Shown: positions 42,993-51,145, numbered from the stretch's first letter. The stretch: DNA of 64,000 bases from Chitinophagales bacterium (GCA_017303475.1 JAFLBO010000031.1:1-64000), one strand, 5' to 3'. The notes: generated from the letters alone by a model not told the origin. Numbers and translations: made by a program.

Positions 42993-43029
42993 GTAAAATA
43001 TTTTTTATATTGTGTAAAATATACTTTAC
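42993..43029. promoter_or_regulatory. Candidate operator of the XRE regulator
   Basis: GTAAAATAT occurs twice (42993-43001 and 43014-43022), 21 bases apart, i.e. two helical turns. The second copy is half of a near-perfect 16-bp palindrome GTAAAATATACTTTAC (43014-43029) that overlaps the -33 position of the promoter. This is a typical layout for autorepression by an XRE protein; the assignment is inference. Confidence 0.5.
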
Positions 43030-43055
43030 ATTATGTTGTTTATACCTTACTTTTG
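43025..43055 (+). promoter_or_regulatory. Promoter of the membrane protein-XRE gene pair
   Basis: TTTA (43025-43028; one mismatch to TTTG), 19 bases, TACTTTTG (43048-43055). The ATG at 43090 is 35 bases downstream. Confidence 0.55.
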
Positions 43056-43089
43056 GAACAGTATTTTTGTCACCTAAAAAAGTAAGTTT

Positions 43090-43575
43090 ATGAACAACCA
43101 TCTGCTGATCTCTCATCGTTGGAAAACCCTTGGCTGGGTATTAACCATTCCGGCATTGATCCTTGGCTTTTACTGTATGGTAATGGAAGTGAGCATGGAT
43201 GATTATCTCCAGATCACACTTCCGCAAGGGCTGGAGCGTTTGTTTTGGATTGATCAAAGTATTTTCGGGAGCACACAAAAACCGGTTACTTTGGCCTTGC
43301 TGGATGAATTGATCTCAATTGCCTTGCTTACTGGTTTATTACTGCTGGCATTTTCCAAAGAAAAAGTGGAAGATGAATGGATTCAACGGGTACGACTCGA
43401 CTCCCTGCAATGGGCTGTATTGATTAATAGTATCCTGCTGATTGCTTTTATCATATTCACACATGGATTTCCTTTTTTCAATGTGCTGGTGTACAACATG
43501 TTCACCCCATTACTGATTTTCGTTGCGCGTTTTTACTTTATTTTGCGCATAAAGCCTTCATTTTCAAAAAGTTAA
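43090..43575 (+). CDS. Four-helix membrane protein paired with an XRE regulator
   Basis: A 161-residue protein with four predicted membrane helices, among them LGWVLTIPALILGFYCMVM, LLDELISIALLTGLLLLAF and a following SKEKVEDEWIQRVRLDSLQW loop that I recognise from Bacteroidota proteins encoded next to small Cro/CI-type regulators. The helix-turn-helix gene follows after three bases, so they form an operon. The pair probably senses a membrane or envelope cue (inference). No enzymatic motif is seen. Confidence 0.75.
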   Translation: MNNHLLISHRWKTLGWVLTIPALILGFYCMVMEVSMDDYLQITLPQGLERLFWIDQSIFGSTQKPVTLALLDELISIALLTGLLLLAFSKEKVEDEWIQRVRLDSLQWAVLINSILLIAFIIFTHGFPFFNVLVYNMFTPLLIFVARFYFILRIKPSFSKS

Positions 43576-43578
43576 GCT

Positions 43579-43779
43579 ATGAAAAATAATATAAGGGTGG
43601 AACGCGCTATCTTGAATATCTCTCAGGCTGAACTAGCCGAAAGGGTTCAGGTAACACGCCAAACCATTAATGCCATTGAGCTGGGAAAATACTCCCCCTC
43701 AGCCGTGTTGGCCATGAAAATTGCCCGTGTATTTGGAAAAAAGGTGGAAGAAGTGTTCGAACTGGAAGACACCGATTAA
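43579..43779 (+). CDS. XRE family (YozG-like) transcriptional regulator
   Basis: A 66-residue protein that is essentially one helix-turn-helix domain: RVERAILNISQAELAERVQV (helices 1-2), TRQTINAIELGKYSPS (recognition helix), LAMKIARVFGKKVEEVFEL. This is the short Cro/CI type typified by YozG. It is coupled to the upstream membrane protein gene, three bases apart, and probably binds the GTAAAATAT repeats at the operon promoter. The stop is followed directly by a GGCGCAAAG-type word array. Confidence 0.93.
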   Translation: MKNNIRVERAILNISQAELAERVQVTRQTINAIELGKYSPSAVLAMKIARVFGKKVEEVFELEDTD

Positions 43780-44189
43780 AAGGCGCAAAGAGGGACACGA
43801 AGGCGCAAAGGCGCGAAGACACAAAGGCCCAACGGATCAAATCCGTTGGGCCTTAATTTAACAACACCATCCTCAGCTGGCCCAAAACAATCGAGCCCCC
43901 CAAAGCAACGCCAACTCAAACACTCGCCAACTCAAGCACTCATCTAATCCGTTGGGCCTTTATTAAACTAAACAACACCATCCTCAGCCGGCCCAAAACA
44001 ATCGAGCTCCCCAAAGCAACGCCAACTCAAACACTCGCACACTCGCCAACTCAAACACTCAAATACGAAGAAAGCCCAACGGATCAAATCCGTTGGGCCT
44101 TTATTGAACAACACCAGCCTCAGCTGGCTCAAAACAATCGAGCCCCCCAAAGCAACGCCAACTCAAACACTCAAGCACTCAAAAACTCA
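43780..44189. repeat. Triplicated repeat region (three 66-bp cores with hairpins and GAGTG words)
   Basis: A 407-base gene-free gap. An AGGCGCAAAG-type word array (43780-43825) leads into three copies of a unit: a GGCCCAACGGAT/ATCCGTTGGGCC hairpin (12-bp stem; complete in copies 1 and 3, right arm only in copy 2), CTT, then a 66-bp core (43860-43925, 43971-44036, 44107-44172) with only a few differences, and an ACTCAAACACTC-type array. The last array contains the TGA stop of the coiled-coil gene (44187-44189). Both convergent genes thus end in word arrays. The GCCAACTCAAACACTC word is shared with 32923-32938. Confidence 0.93.
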
Positions 44190-45680
44190 CGCATCTGCGG
44201 CTTTGTCTTCATCTGCTTTGTGGACCACATCGTCAATAATAATGATGTCATCCTTTGTGGTGGCAGCAGCAACATCATCTGATGCTGCGGCAGGCTCTTC
44301 TGCCGCAGGTGCTGAAGCCACTTGTTCCTCCTGCCCAGCGGGAGCTTCCTTATCTTCCTTTTTCAAGGATTCCAGTACTTCTTCAGCTTTTTCTACAGCC
44401 TCTTCAAATACCTCTTCCGCTTTTTCTGCGGCTACAGAAGCAACAGCTTTGGCTGTATCCAGAGCATCCATCAATACATCGCCAAGCACATTGGTAGCTG
44501 CTTCAAAAAGAGAATCTTCTTTGTGGGCCGCAACTGCTTTGGCATGTGTTTCGGCTTCAATCTCGTTTTTCAAAGCCGCTTTTTTAGCCTCAATTTGTTG
44601 ACGTTCTTCTTCTTTAGCCGCCTGGCGTGCTTCTTTATCGTGCGCAGTGGCCGCCTGACGTTGTACATCCGCACGCGTTTTGGTCAATTCAGCCAAACGT
44701 TCACGTTTGCCTGCAACACGCTCCTCGATCATTTTGATTTTGGCACTGCGAATCTGTGCTTCGAGCTGACCTTCCGTGGTATTCACTTTTTTACGTTGGA
44801 AATTCAGTTCCTCATCATCGCGACGAATGCTGTCTTCCATGCGCTTGATGGCATCTTCCAAACCGGCCAAACGCTTGTCATGGCGGTCGGCAATAGTACC
44901 ACTGTTAGCATCCGGACCAAATTTGCGCTCCTTAGCTTTTTTAAAGGCAGCGTCAATCCGATCCCAAAGCTTGTTGCGGTGTTCGTTGCTCATGCGAGAG
45001 TTGTGGTACTCGCGCTGCATTTTTTTCAAATCATCAAACACACTGTTGAATTTGGCGCCGCCAGTGGTAATGCGCTCTTCAATTTCATCAAGAGCCTTAC
45101 TGAAGGTCTCATAAACACCTTGAGACACCTCCATAAATTCGCTGTTCACGCGCTTGCGAACGTCTTTCAATTGCTCAAAAAGCACATTGATGCCATCACG
45201 CAGGTCGTCAGCATGTTGTTTATACAGGTTTCGCTCCCGACTTTGCCCCTGAACTTTGTCCCAGAAAGCTTTAAGCCCGTTGAAAAGCTTGTTATCGTAA
45301 GTAGACAGCGTTTCAATTTTTTCTTTGAATTCTGCCAGTTCCTGTTGATAAGCAGCGTGAAGTTTTGCGGAAAGCACCGCAAAATGCCACTCTGTCTGGG
45401 CACGTTGCACCAGATCCGGACGATCCGCTTTAAGGTCGTCTGGCAAAAGACTGTCTGTAACGGTCAATTCTCTCTCTGAGCTCGAATGTCCTTCAGGAAA
45501 TTCAACAGCTTCTTTGTCATCACGCCATTCCTGCATCATTTTTTGCACAAAGGCTTCTGTAACGATGGCTTCCGGAAAGGAGTACAACATGACCTTGTTC
45601 GACTCTGCTTTCAATTCGAGCGCGATCAGGACTTTCTCGTTTTGGGCATTGCTGCCCCAAATTACAAGCTTGTTCTTCAT
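44187..45680 (-). CDS. Large charged coiled-coil protein (DUF349-like features)
   Basis: A 497-residue cytoplasmic protein, mostly predicted helix and coiled coil, with Lys/Glu/Arg-rich segments in the middle (about 100-370), then an Ala/Glu-rich tail and a low-complexity acidic end (DDVAAATTKDDIIIIDDVV). A central stretch (FNSVFDDLKKMQREYHNSR, NKLWDRIDAAFKKAKERKFG) resembles DUF349 repeats. No enzymatic motif, signal peptide or membrane helix is seen. Function unknown. It lies upstream of nothing on its strand but the repeat gap; asd lies 66 bases upstream, on the same strand. Confidence 0.72.
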   Translation of the reverse strand: MKNKLVIWGSNAQNEKVLIALELKAESNKVMLYSFPEAIVTEAFVQKMMQEWRDDKEAVEFPEGHSSSERELTVTDSLLPDDLKADRPDLVQRAQTEWHFAVLSAKLHAAYQQELAEFKEKIETLSTYDNKLFNGLKAFWDKVQGQSRERNLYKQHADDLRDGINVLFEQLKDVRKRVNSEFMEVSQGVYETFSKALDEIEERITTGGAKFNSVFDDLKKMQREYHNSRMSNEHRNKLWDRIDAAFKKAKERKFGPDANSGTIADRHDKRLAGLEDAIKRMEDSIRRDDEELNFQRKKVNTTEGQLEAQIRSAKIKMIEERVAGKRERLAELTKTRADVQRQAATAHDKEARQAAKEEERQQIEAKKAALKNEIEAETHAKAVAAHKEDSLFEAATNVLGDVLMDALDTAKAVASVAAEKAEEVFEEAVEKAEEVLESLKKEDKEAPAGQEEQVASAPAAEEPAAASDDVAAATTKDDIIIIDDVVHKADEDKAADA

Positions 45681-45746
45681 AAAACTTCGGTTGTCGGTGC
45701 GTAAAAGAGCGACGTGTACGTAGTGTTGATGGTTGGGGCCGCAAAA

Positions 45747-46769
45747 TTAGGCAATTTCGACGGCTTTTTTCTGTTTTTGTTTCAAAATACCTGCAGAAAG
45801 CAAGTACTCGGCAATTTGAACGGCATTGGTGGCAGCGCCTTTCCGGAGATTGTCGCTCACAACCCACATATTCAGGGTGTTTGCTTGCGATTCATCTCTG
45901 CGCAGGCGTCCAACAAAAACCTCATCTTTATCGTGTGCCATGAGCGGCATCGGATACTGGACTTCAGCAGGGTTGTCTACTACTACCACGCCGGGGGCGT
46001 TTTCAAGCAAATTGCGCACTTCAGCCAGATCGAAATCACGTTCAAATTCTACATTGACAGATTCTGAGTGGCCGCCAATGACAGGCACCCGAACTGTAGT
46101 AGCGGTTACCCGAATGCTGTCGTCTCCCATTATCTTTTTCGTTTCATTCACCATCTTCATCTCTTCTTTGGTGTAACCGTTCTCTGTAAAGACATCGATA
46201 TGAGGCAATAAATTCAGGTCAATCTGATGCGGATAAGCGCGTTCACCGGATTTGCCTTTACGCTCGTTCATGAGTTGGTTTACCGCCTTCACTCCTGTTC
46301 CGGTAACACTTTGATAGGTGCTTACCACCACGCGTTTGATGGTGTATTTATCGTGCAATGGCTTCAATGCCACTACCATTTGAATGGTTGAACAGTTCGG
46401 ATTGGCAATTATTTTATCCTTTTTGGTCAATACAGAAGCATTTACTTCAGGTACCACAAGCTTTTTCTCAGGATCCATACGCCAGGCAGAAGAGTTGTCG
46501 ATCACCACCGTGCCACGCTCCGCAAACCGAGGCGCCCACTCTTTTGATACAGAACCACCCGCAGAAAAAATAGCAACATCCGGTTTTTTACCCACTGCAG
46601 CATCCATGCTGATAATCTTGTAACGTTTACCCCTGAACTTCACAGTCTTACCCACGGAACGCTCTGATGCTACCGGAAACAATTTAGTTACGGGGAAATT
46701 GCGCTCTTCCAGCACTTGCAACATTTTGGTGCCTACCAAACCGGTTGCACCGACAACGGCTACTTTCAT
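45747..46769 (-). CDS. asd: Aspartate-semialdehyde dehydrogenase
   Basis: A 340-residue aspartate-semialdehyde dehydrogenase, reducing beta-aspartyl phosphate in the pathway to lysine/diaminopimelate, threonine and methionine. Seen: NADP-binding MKVAVVGATGLVGTKMLQVL, SAGGSVSKEWAPRFAERG, the nucleophile Cys126 (ANPNCSTIQM) and the His234 of GGHSESV. The ATG at 46769 gives the canonical MKVAVVGATG start. The -7 box TACCTTTG (46815-46822, minus strand) is 46 bases upstream. Confidence 0.97.
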   Translation of the reverse strand: MKVAVVGATGLVGTKMLQVLEERNFPVTKLFPVASERSVGKTVKFRGKRYKIISMDAAVGKKPDVAIFSAGGSVSKEWAPRFAERGTVVIDNSSAWRMDPEKKLVVPEVNASVLTKKDKIIANPNCSTIQMVVALKPLHDKYTIKRVVVSTYQSVTGTGVKAVNQLMNERKGKSGERAYPHQIDLNLLPHIDVFTENGYTKEEMKMVNETKKIMGDDSIRVTATTVRVPVIGGHSESVNVEFERDFDLAEVRNLLENAPGVVVVDNPAEVQYPMPLMAHDKDEVFVGRLRRDESQANTLNMWVVSDNLRKGAATNAVQIAEYLLSAGILKQKQKKAVEIA

Positions 46770-46814
46770 TTCTGTTGTTAAAATTATTGAATGGTGAATG
46801 GCAAAATGAAGCCG

Positions 46815-46822
46815 CAAAGGTA
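46815..46822 (-). promoter_or_regulatory. Candidate -7 element of asd
   Basis: TACCTTTG on the minus strand, a full match to TAnnTTTG, 46 bases before the ATG. No clear -33 TTTG is seen 19-21 bases upstream. Confidence 0.45.
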
Positions 46823-46964
46823 TGGAAACCTAATATGCCATGTTGGGAAAAATATATCTCCTTGGTCAAAAAAACAGCAGTAAATCGTTTAAAAAAACAC
46901 AAATTTGGTTTCCTTCGCTCCGCAATTGCCTGCTAAACTGGCTAATCCTCCATTGCCCGTTGCT

Positions 46965-48203
46965 ATGAAAACAAAAACCGTTGCATGCTTACTATTTCTT
47001 TGGCTGTTATATGGTACCCCCGGCCGCAGCCAAACCGGATTTGATATACCGGAAGGATTGCACCAGATCGAAATTCCGTTTGAGTACGTTAATAATTTTA
47101 TCATACTCAATATCGCATTCAATGGCCCACTACCCCTGAAGTTCATTTACGATACAGGAGCAGAGCATACTATATTAACCAAAAGGGAAATAAGCGATAT
47201 TCTTCAGGTTAGGTACGACCGTGAATTTCGGGTTAAAGGCTCTGATCTTACCTCTGAACTGGTAGCTTACCTGGCTCGAAATATCCGTTTGCAAATCATG
47301 GGCAAAGATGTAATTGCCAAACAGGAGGATATCCTGGTGCTTAAAGACGATTACTTCCGGTTCGAAGAATATGCAGGAGTAGAAGTACATGGTATTCTGG
47401 CCGGACGTGTGTTCTCCAACTATTTGGTGAAAATCAATTACCAAAAGCGAATACTAACCTTATTCAGACGGGGTACCTATTATCCAGGTAAAAACGGGTT
47501 CGAATCTTTGCCAGTAGAGCTTTACCGCAATAAAATATACATCAATACGACAGCTAAACTGCGACCAGATTCCAGTTCCTCCGTGAAACTGCTGTTGGAT
47601 ACAGGCGCCGGAATGCCGATGATGTTGTTTACAAATACTCATCCGCTTATTCAACCTTCCTCCAATGCCATACCTTCCAACATCGGTATGGGGCTCGGCG
47701 GCTATCTGGAGGGTTATGTAGGTCGAACGCCTGCTCTGACTCTTGGCGCCATTTTTCAACAACAAGTGCTTACCTACTTTCAAGCCGTTGACACTACCCA
47801 GGATCTCAGTTATCTAAATGGCCGCAATGGACTCATTGGCAATGCCATCCTGAGTCGTTTTCAAGTGTGCCTGGACTATCAGACTGCCGAAGTATGGTTC
47901 AAACCCACCAAACACGTCACTCAGGCATTTTTATACGATCGAAGCGGACTCAACATCATCGCCTCGGGCCTGAACCTGAACTATTTCACCGTATTGAACA
48001 TATTGCCCGGATCGCCGGCAGATGAAGCAGGCATACATGCCGGAGACCGCATATTGCGCATCGGTTTTTGGCCTGCAGGAATGCACACCCTGTCGGAATT
48101 GCAAACCCTTTTGCAACAAAAACCTGGCAAAAAAATCAAAATAGTGATCAAACGCGATGGGAAAGTCATGAAAAAAGAACTGATATTAAGAGACCTTATC
48201 TGA
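46965..48203 (+). CDS. Exported retropepsin-like aspartyl protease with PDZ domain
   Basis: A 412-residue exported protein: signal peptide (ACLLFLWLLYGTPGRSQ), two retropepsin-like halves each with a DTGA motif (Asp63 in YDTGAEHT and Asp212 in LDTGAGMP), and a C-terminal PDZ domain (about 325-412: LNILPGSPADEAGIHAGDRIL, KKIKIVIKRDGK). Having two DTG motifs in one chain means it could form a complete active site internally. Such PDZ-aspartyl proteases are common in Bacteroidota with unknown substrates. ATG at 46965 begins the signal peptide. It converges with the next gene across three bases. Confidence 0.9.
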   Translation: MKTKTVACLLFLWLLYGTPGRSQTGFDIPEGLHQIEIPFEYVNNFIILNIAFNGPLPLKFIYDTGAEHTILTKREISDILQVRYDREFRVKGSDLTSELVAYLARNIRLQIMGKDVIAKQEDILVLKDDYFRFEEYAGVEVHGILAGRVFSNYLVKINYQKRILTLFRRGTYYPGKNGFESLPVELYRNKIYINTTAKLRPDSSSSVKLLLDTGAGMPMMLFTNTHPLIQPSSNAIPSNIGMGLGGYLEGYVGRTPALTLGAIFQQQVLTYFQAVDTTQDLSYLNGRNGLIGNAILSRFQVCLDYQTAEVWFKPTKHVTQAFLYDRSGLNIIASGLNLNYFTVLNILPGSPADEAGIHAGDRILRIGFWPAGMHTLSELQTLLQQKPGKKIKIVIKRDGKVMKKELILRDLI

Positions 48204-48206
48204 TCC

Positions 48207-49178
48207 TTACCACTCACCCTCATATTCCATGATAAGAGTCTGCTTTGATGCCAGCTTTCCTCCCATGTATATGTCTTTGTTGTAATACATAGCATATATC
48301 ACGCCCCATTCAGGGTTTATTACATAACTGATGTACATTTCTATCCTTGGTGGCGTCTTTTCCAGCAATTCATCAATGGTTTTCTGAGGAGCAATTCCTT
48401 TCATTATTCCCCTCATCAACGATTTGGCGCCCTCCTCCTCCAGAATAATGGTATTTTGTTGACGGATCAAACCGTTCCAGTCTTCGGGCGCCGTTGTCAA
48501 TAACTCATTTTCATACACCAACGTTTCCCCTGAAACCAATGGGTGTTCCGTTTCTTCCTGAAATATCCAGGTGCTATCAAGGGCATACTCCATGCCGTAA
48601 AACTTGTGAAGGGTCTGTAAATGATCAAAAAACTTGATTTGTGTGGCCCTTGGACTGGAAAATTTTTCCAGAAATGATTGGAAAATCTTCTTGTTTTTAT
48701 CTTCCCCGGCAACTTTAACTATATGATCTATAGTGCTTTGCATGGCTTTTTGTACAGTATCCAGGTTTCTGGCCTCCAAAAAGGCGCCATCGTTGTCTAT
48801 CACGTACTCCAGATTAATCGACTGTAGTTGGATAACTAATTCACTCAACTTTGGGTCGAGTAACGAAATGTTGCGTAAATCCTGCAGGTAACTGCTGGAA
48901 TCCAATACATTAAGCACCCTTATAATGTAGGTGGTATCTGTGGTGTCTGCTACTACCAGACTCAACATATACGACTGGCCGGTACTGTCTTTCAGGGTCT
49001 CATCGCCCCGGTAATTGAGTTTGTATTCTTCTACCTTATAGGTGAATGTATCGTTGAGCGACCAATAGGCCAGGAGCGGGATAAATACTGGTTTAGGGTC
49101 TTGCAGCGTGTCCTGAGCAAAAATATCCCGGGGCAGGGCCACAACCAGCAGTAATAAACAAACAATACGCAAAATCAT
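48207..49178 (-). CDS. Exported protein of unknown function
   Basis: A 323-residue protein with a signal peptide (ILRIVCLLLLVVALPRDIFAQ) and a body alternating beta-rich and helical segments. Stretches include YKVEEYKLNYRGDETLKDS, TIDHIVKVAGEDKNKKIFQS and, near the end, YISYVINPEWGVIYAMYYNK. No lipobox, sorting domain or family was recognised; a periplasmic location is likely. ATG at 49178 begins the signal peptide. Its promoter region is shared divergently with the next gene. Confidence 0.75.
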   Translation of the reverse strand: MILRIVCLLLLVVALPRDIFAQDTLQDPKPVFIPLLAYWSLNDTFTYKVEEYKLNYRGDETLKDSTGQSYMLSLVVADTTDTTYIIRVLNVLDSSSYLQDLRNISLLDPKLSELVIQLQSINLEYVIDNDGAFLEARNLDTVQKAMQSTIDHIVKVAGEDKNKKIFQSFLEKFSSPRATQIKFFDHLQTLHKFYGMEYALDSTWIFQEETEHPLVSGETLVYENELLTTAPEDWNGLIRQQNTIILEEEGAKSLMRGIMKGIAPQKTIDELLEKTPPRIEMYISYVINPEWGVIYAMYYNKDIYMGGKLASKQTLIMEYEGEW

Positions 49179-49192
49179 TGGCTTTTCAGCAG

Positions 49193-49225
49193 TTTGGTTA
49201 AATTGTGAAAGAGATGCTACATTTG
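49193..49225 (+). promoter_or_regulatory. Promoter of the 49249 gene
   Basis: TTTG (49193-49196), 21 bases, TACATTTG (49218-49225). The ATG at 49249 is 24 bases downstream. Confidence 0.7.
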
Positions 49226-49248
49226 GGCAAAACTTATTCCAATTTTTT

Positions 49249-49890
49249 ATGGGCATCGGAATTCTCGTAGGGATCATCTTTGCTGCCGGCCTTTTAGGCG
49301 GTACAGCCAACTATTATATGGAACAGGCCAATGGTGCAGGTTTCCGCAAATCTGTACTCCTTGGGCTTACTGCGGCTGCTACGGTGCCTTTATTCCTCAA
49401 AACGGTTTCTAGCAACCTGATGGCAGAATGCCTGAATGGCGATGTGATTTCTCATTTTGTCTTTTTTGGTTTCTGTACTATTGCAGCCATTTTTTCCTCC
49501 AAATTCCTACAAACGCTGGGCGATAAACTGCTCCAGGAAGTGAAAGAAGTAAAACAAAAGCAGGAAGAACTTACCGAAACAACCGATATTCTGGTATCGC
49601 AAAACTCAGATCCGGTAGAAACACCTGTTGCTACAGAACCAGATTCCGGCAACGAATTCGAATCCTTCAACACCAATAAATCTGCCTCAACAGCATTGAA
49701 TGACGAACAAAAGGTTATGGCTGCTCTCAGCACTAATCGTTTTGCATTCAGAACTGCCGAAGGTATTGCCACCGATGCGCAAATGGATATGGCTTCGGTG
49801 AAACTTAAGCTGCAGGAATTGGAGATGGCCGGAAAAGTGAAAAAAATGCGCCGTATGAGGGATAATGCATGGATTTGGTGCTTAAAATGA
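49249..49890 (+). CDS. Two-helix membrane protein with C-terminal winged-helix-like region
   Basis: A 213-residue protein with two N-terminal membrane helices (about 3-22 and 34-55), a third hydrophobic stretch (about 68-85), a charged linker (KEVKQKQEELTET), a low-complexity segment, and a C-terminal domain (about 150-213: QKVMAALSTNRFAFRTAEGI, VKLKLQELEMAGKVKKMRR) that looks like a winged helix. The N-terminal part resembles proteins annotated as YEATS-associated helix-containing; I cannot confirm this. Function unknown. Confidence 0.65.
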   Translation: MGIGILVGIIFAAGLLGGTANYYMEQANGAGFRKSVLLGLTAAATVPLFLKTVSSNLMAECLNGDVISHFVFFGFCTIAAIFSSKFLQTLGDKLLQEVKEVKQKQEELTETTDILVSQNSDPVETPVATEPDSGNEFESFNTNKSASTALNDEQKVMAALSTNRFAFRTAEGIATDAQMDMASVKLKLQELEMAGKVKKMRRMRDNAWIWCLK

Positions 49891-49928
49891 GTTATGTGCT
49901 TTTTTATCCCTACTTTTTTCTAACTATC

Positions 49929-49961
49929 TTTGGAAAATTGCATCAGGAATGTCTACCTTTG
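49929..49961 (+). promoter_or_regulatory. Promoter of rplY
   Basis: TTTG (49929-49932), 21 bases, TACCTTTG (49954-49961). A second TATCTTTG (49925-49932) overlaps the first box and could act alternatively. The ATG is at 50005. Confidence 0.72.
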
Positions 49962-50004
49962 CGGGCATTTTTGAAAGAAGTATCACTTTTTAGCGCATAA
50001 AACA

Positions 50005-50574
50005 ATGGAAATCATTGCATTGCAGGGTCACCGGAAAGAAAACTCCGGCAAAGTAGAGACATCTAAAATCCGTCGCAACGGTCATGTTCCGGCGGTGATG
50101 TATAAAAGCGGTGGTGGTGAATCCACTCAATTCACCCTTGACTCGGTTGAAATCCGCCCGCTCATTTTCACGCCTAAATTCAAACTGGCTGAAATCACTT
50201 TGAACGGTGTTGTGCACAAGTGCATCGTTAAAGACATTCAATTCCACCCGGTTTCGGAAGCTGTTCTGCACATCGACTTCCTTGAATTGGTTCCTGGTGT
50301 TAAATTTAAAGCTACGGTGCCACTGCGTTTTGCAGGTCAGGCTCCAGGCGTAAAAGCTGGTGGCAAATTCATCCCACGTATGCGTAACGTGAACATCCTC
50401 ACCACTCCGGATAAAGTGGTTGACGAAATTCACGCCGACATCACTGCTATGGATCTTGGCTCTACGCTCCGTATCCGCGACATCGCTTTGGTTGATGGTG
50501 TTGAAATCACCAATCCAGCCGCAGTGCCAATTGCATCTATCGAAATCCCACGCGCACTCAAAGCGGGTAAATAA
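50005..50574 (+). CDS. rplY: 50S ribosomal protein L25 (Ctc form)
   Basis: A 189-residue L25/Ctc protein, binding 5S rRNA. The N-terminal L25 domain (about 5-90: KIRRNGHVPAVMYKSGGG, VVHKCIVKDIQFHPVS, LHIDFLELVPGVKF) is followed by the CTC-type C-terminal domain (about 98-185). The long form is usual in Bacteroidota. It has its own promoter and a strong terminator directly downstream, so it is monocistronic. Confidence 0.97.
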   Translation: MEIIALQGHRKENSGKVETSKIRRNGHVPAVMYKSGGGESTQFTLDSVEIRPLIFTPKFKLAEITLNGVVHKCIVKDIQFHPVSEAVLHIDFLELVPGVKFKATVPLRFAGQAPGVKAGGKFIPRMRNVNILTTPDKVVDEIHADITAMDLGSTLRIRDIALVDGVEITNPAAVPIASIEIPRALKAGK

Positions 50575-50600
50575 TAGCAGATCCTCCTGGCTCTGCCTTG

Positions 50601-50633
50601 CGGGCGGCTCGATCCTCGGGCCGCCCGTTTTTT
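50601..50633 (+). terminator. Intrinsic terminator of rplY
   Basis: An 8-bp GC-only stem (CGGGCGGC at 50601-50608 and GCCGCCCG at 50620-50627), an 11-nt loop and a TTTTTT run (50628-50633). The end of the T run is also the TTTG of the next promoter. Confidence 0.93.
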
Positions 50634-50661
50634 GTTGGTTCCTTTATCCCTGGTATCTTTG
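50631..50661 (+). promoter_or_regulatory. Promoter of elaA, overlapping the rplY terminator T tract
   Basis: TTTG (50631-50634), 19 bases, TATCTTTG (50654-50661): a full consensus match. The two candidate ATGs are at 50670 and 50679, so the leader is very short or absent. Confidence 0.78.
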
Positions 50662-50678
50662 TCCAAACGATGCTACCC

Positions 50679-51128
50679 ATGATACAGTTCACCTGCGTCC
50701 CCTTCGATGCACTTAGCCCCCATTCCCTCTACGAAATCCTGGCGCTGCGTCAGGAGGTTTTTGTGGTAGAACAAAATTGTCCTTACCAGGACTGCGATGG
50801 AAAAGACCTACAGAGCTATCATCTCATGGGCAGAAATGAACAGGGTAAACTCCTCTGTTATACCAGATTGCTGCCTAAAGGGGTTTCCTATACAGAGTAT
50901 GCGTCCATTGGAAGGGTGGTCAGCTCACCGGCTGCACGCGGCACCGGGGCCGGAATCGTATTGATGGAAGAAAGTATCCGCCAATGCAGGCAACTTTTTG
51001 GAACAGAACCCATAAAAATCGGCGCACAATCCTACCTGCTTAAGTTTTATGAACGATTTGGTTTTGTCTCAACAGGTGAAGAATACCTGGAAGACGGAAT
51101 CCCGCATACCAAAATGATTTTGGGTTGA
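50679..51128 (+). CDS. elaA: ElaA-type GNAT family N-acetyltransferase
   Basis: A 149-residue acetyltransferase of the ElaA subfamily of GNAT enzymes. Visible features are LYEILALRQEVFVVEQNCPYQDCDGKD in sections, YTRLLP, the acetyl-CoA loop SIGRVVSSPAARGTGAG, and KFYERFGFVSTGEEYLEDGIPH. The acceptor is unknown. The ATG at 50679 gives MIQFTCVPF; an ATG at 50670 would add three residues and lies almost at the predicted transcription start. The next gene converges across a 25-bp-stem hairpin. Confidence 0.92.
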   Translation: MIQFTCVPFDALSPHSLYEILALRQEVFVVEQNCPYQDCDGKDLQSYHLMGRNEQGKLLCYTRLLPKGVSYTEYASIGRVVSSPAARGTGAGIVLMEESIRQCRQLFGTEPIKIGAQSYLLKFYERFGFVSTGEEYLEDGIPHTKMILG

Positions 51129-51145
51129 GGCATGGAGCTTTTTTC

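Noticed and set aside
43860..44172. Insertion sequence or MITE, suggested by three near-identical cores with inverted ends
   Set aside because: No transposase, no target-site duplication seen, and the copies are tandem and share the flanking word arrays; it is kept as a repeat.
44322..45479. Open frame of 385 codons on the plus strand opposite the coiled-coil gene
   Set aside because: Phe/Leu-rich antisense shadow of a Lys/Glu-rich coding sequence, with no signal or family.
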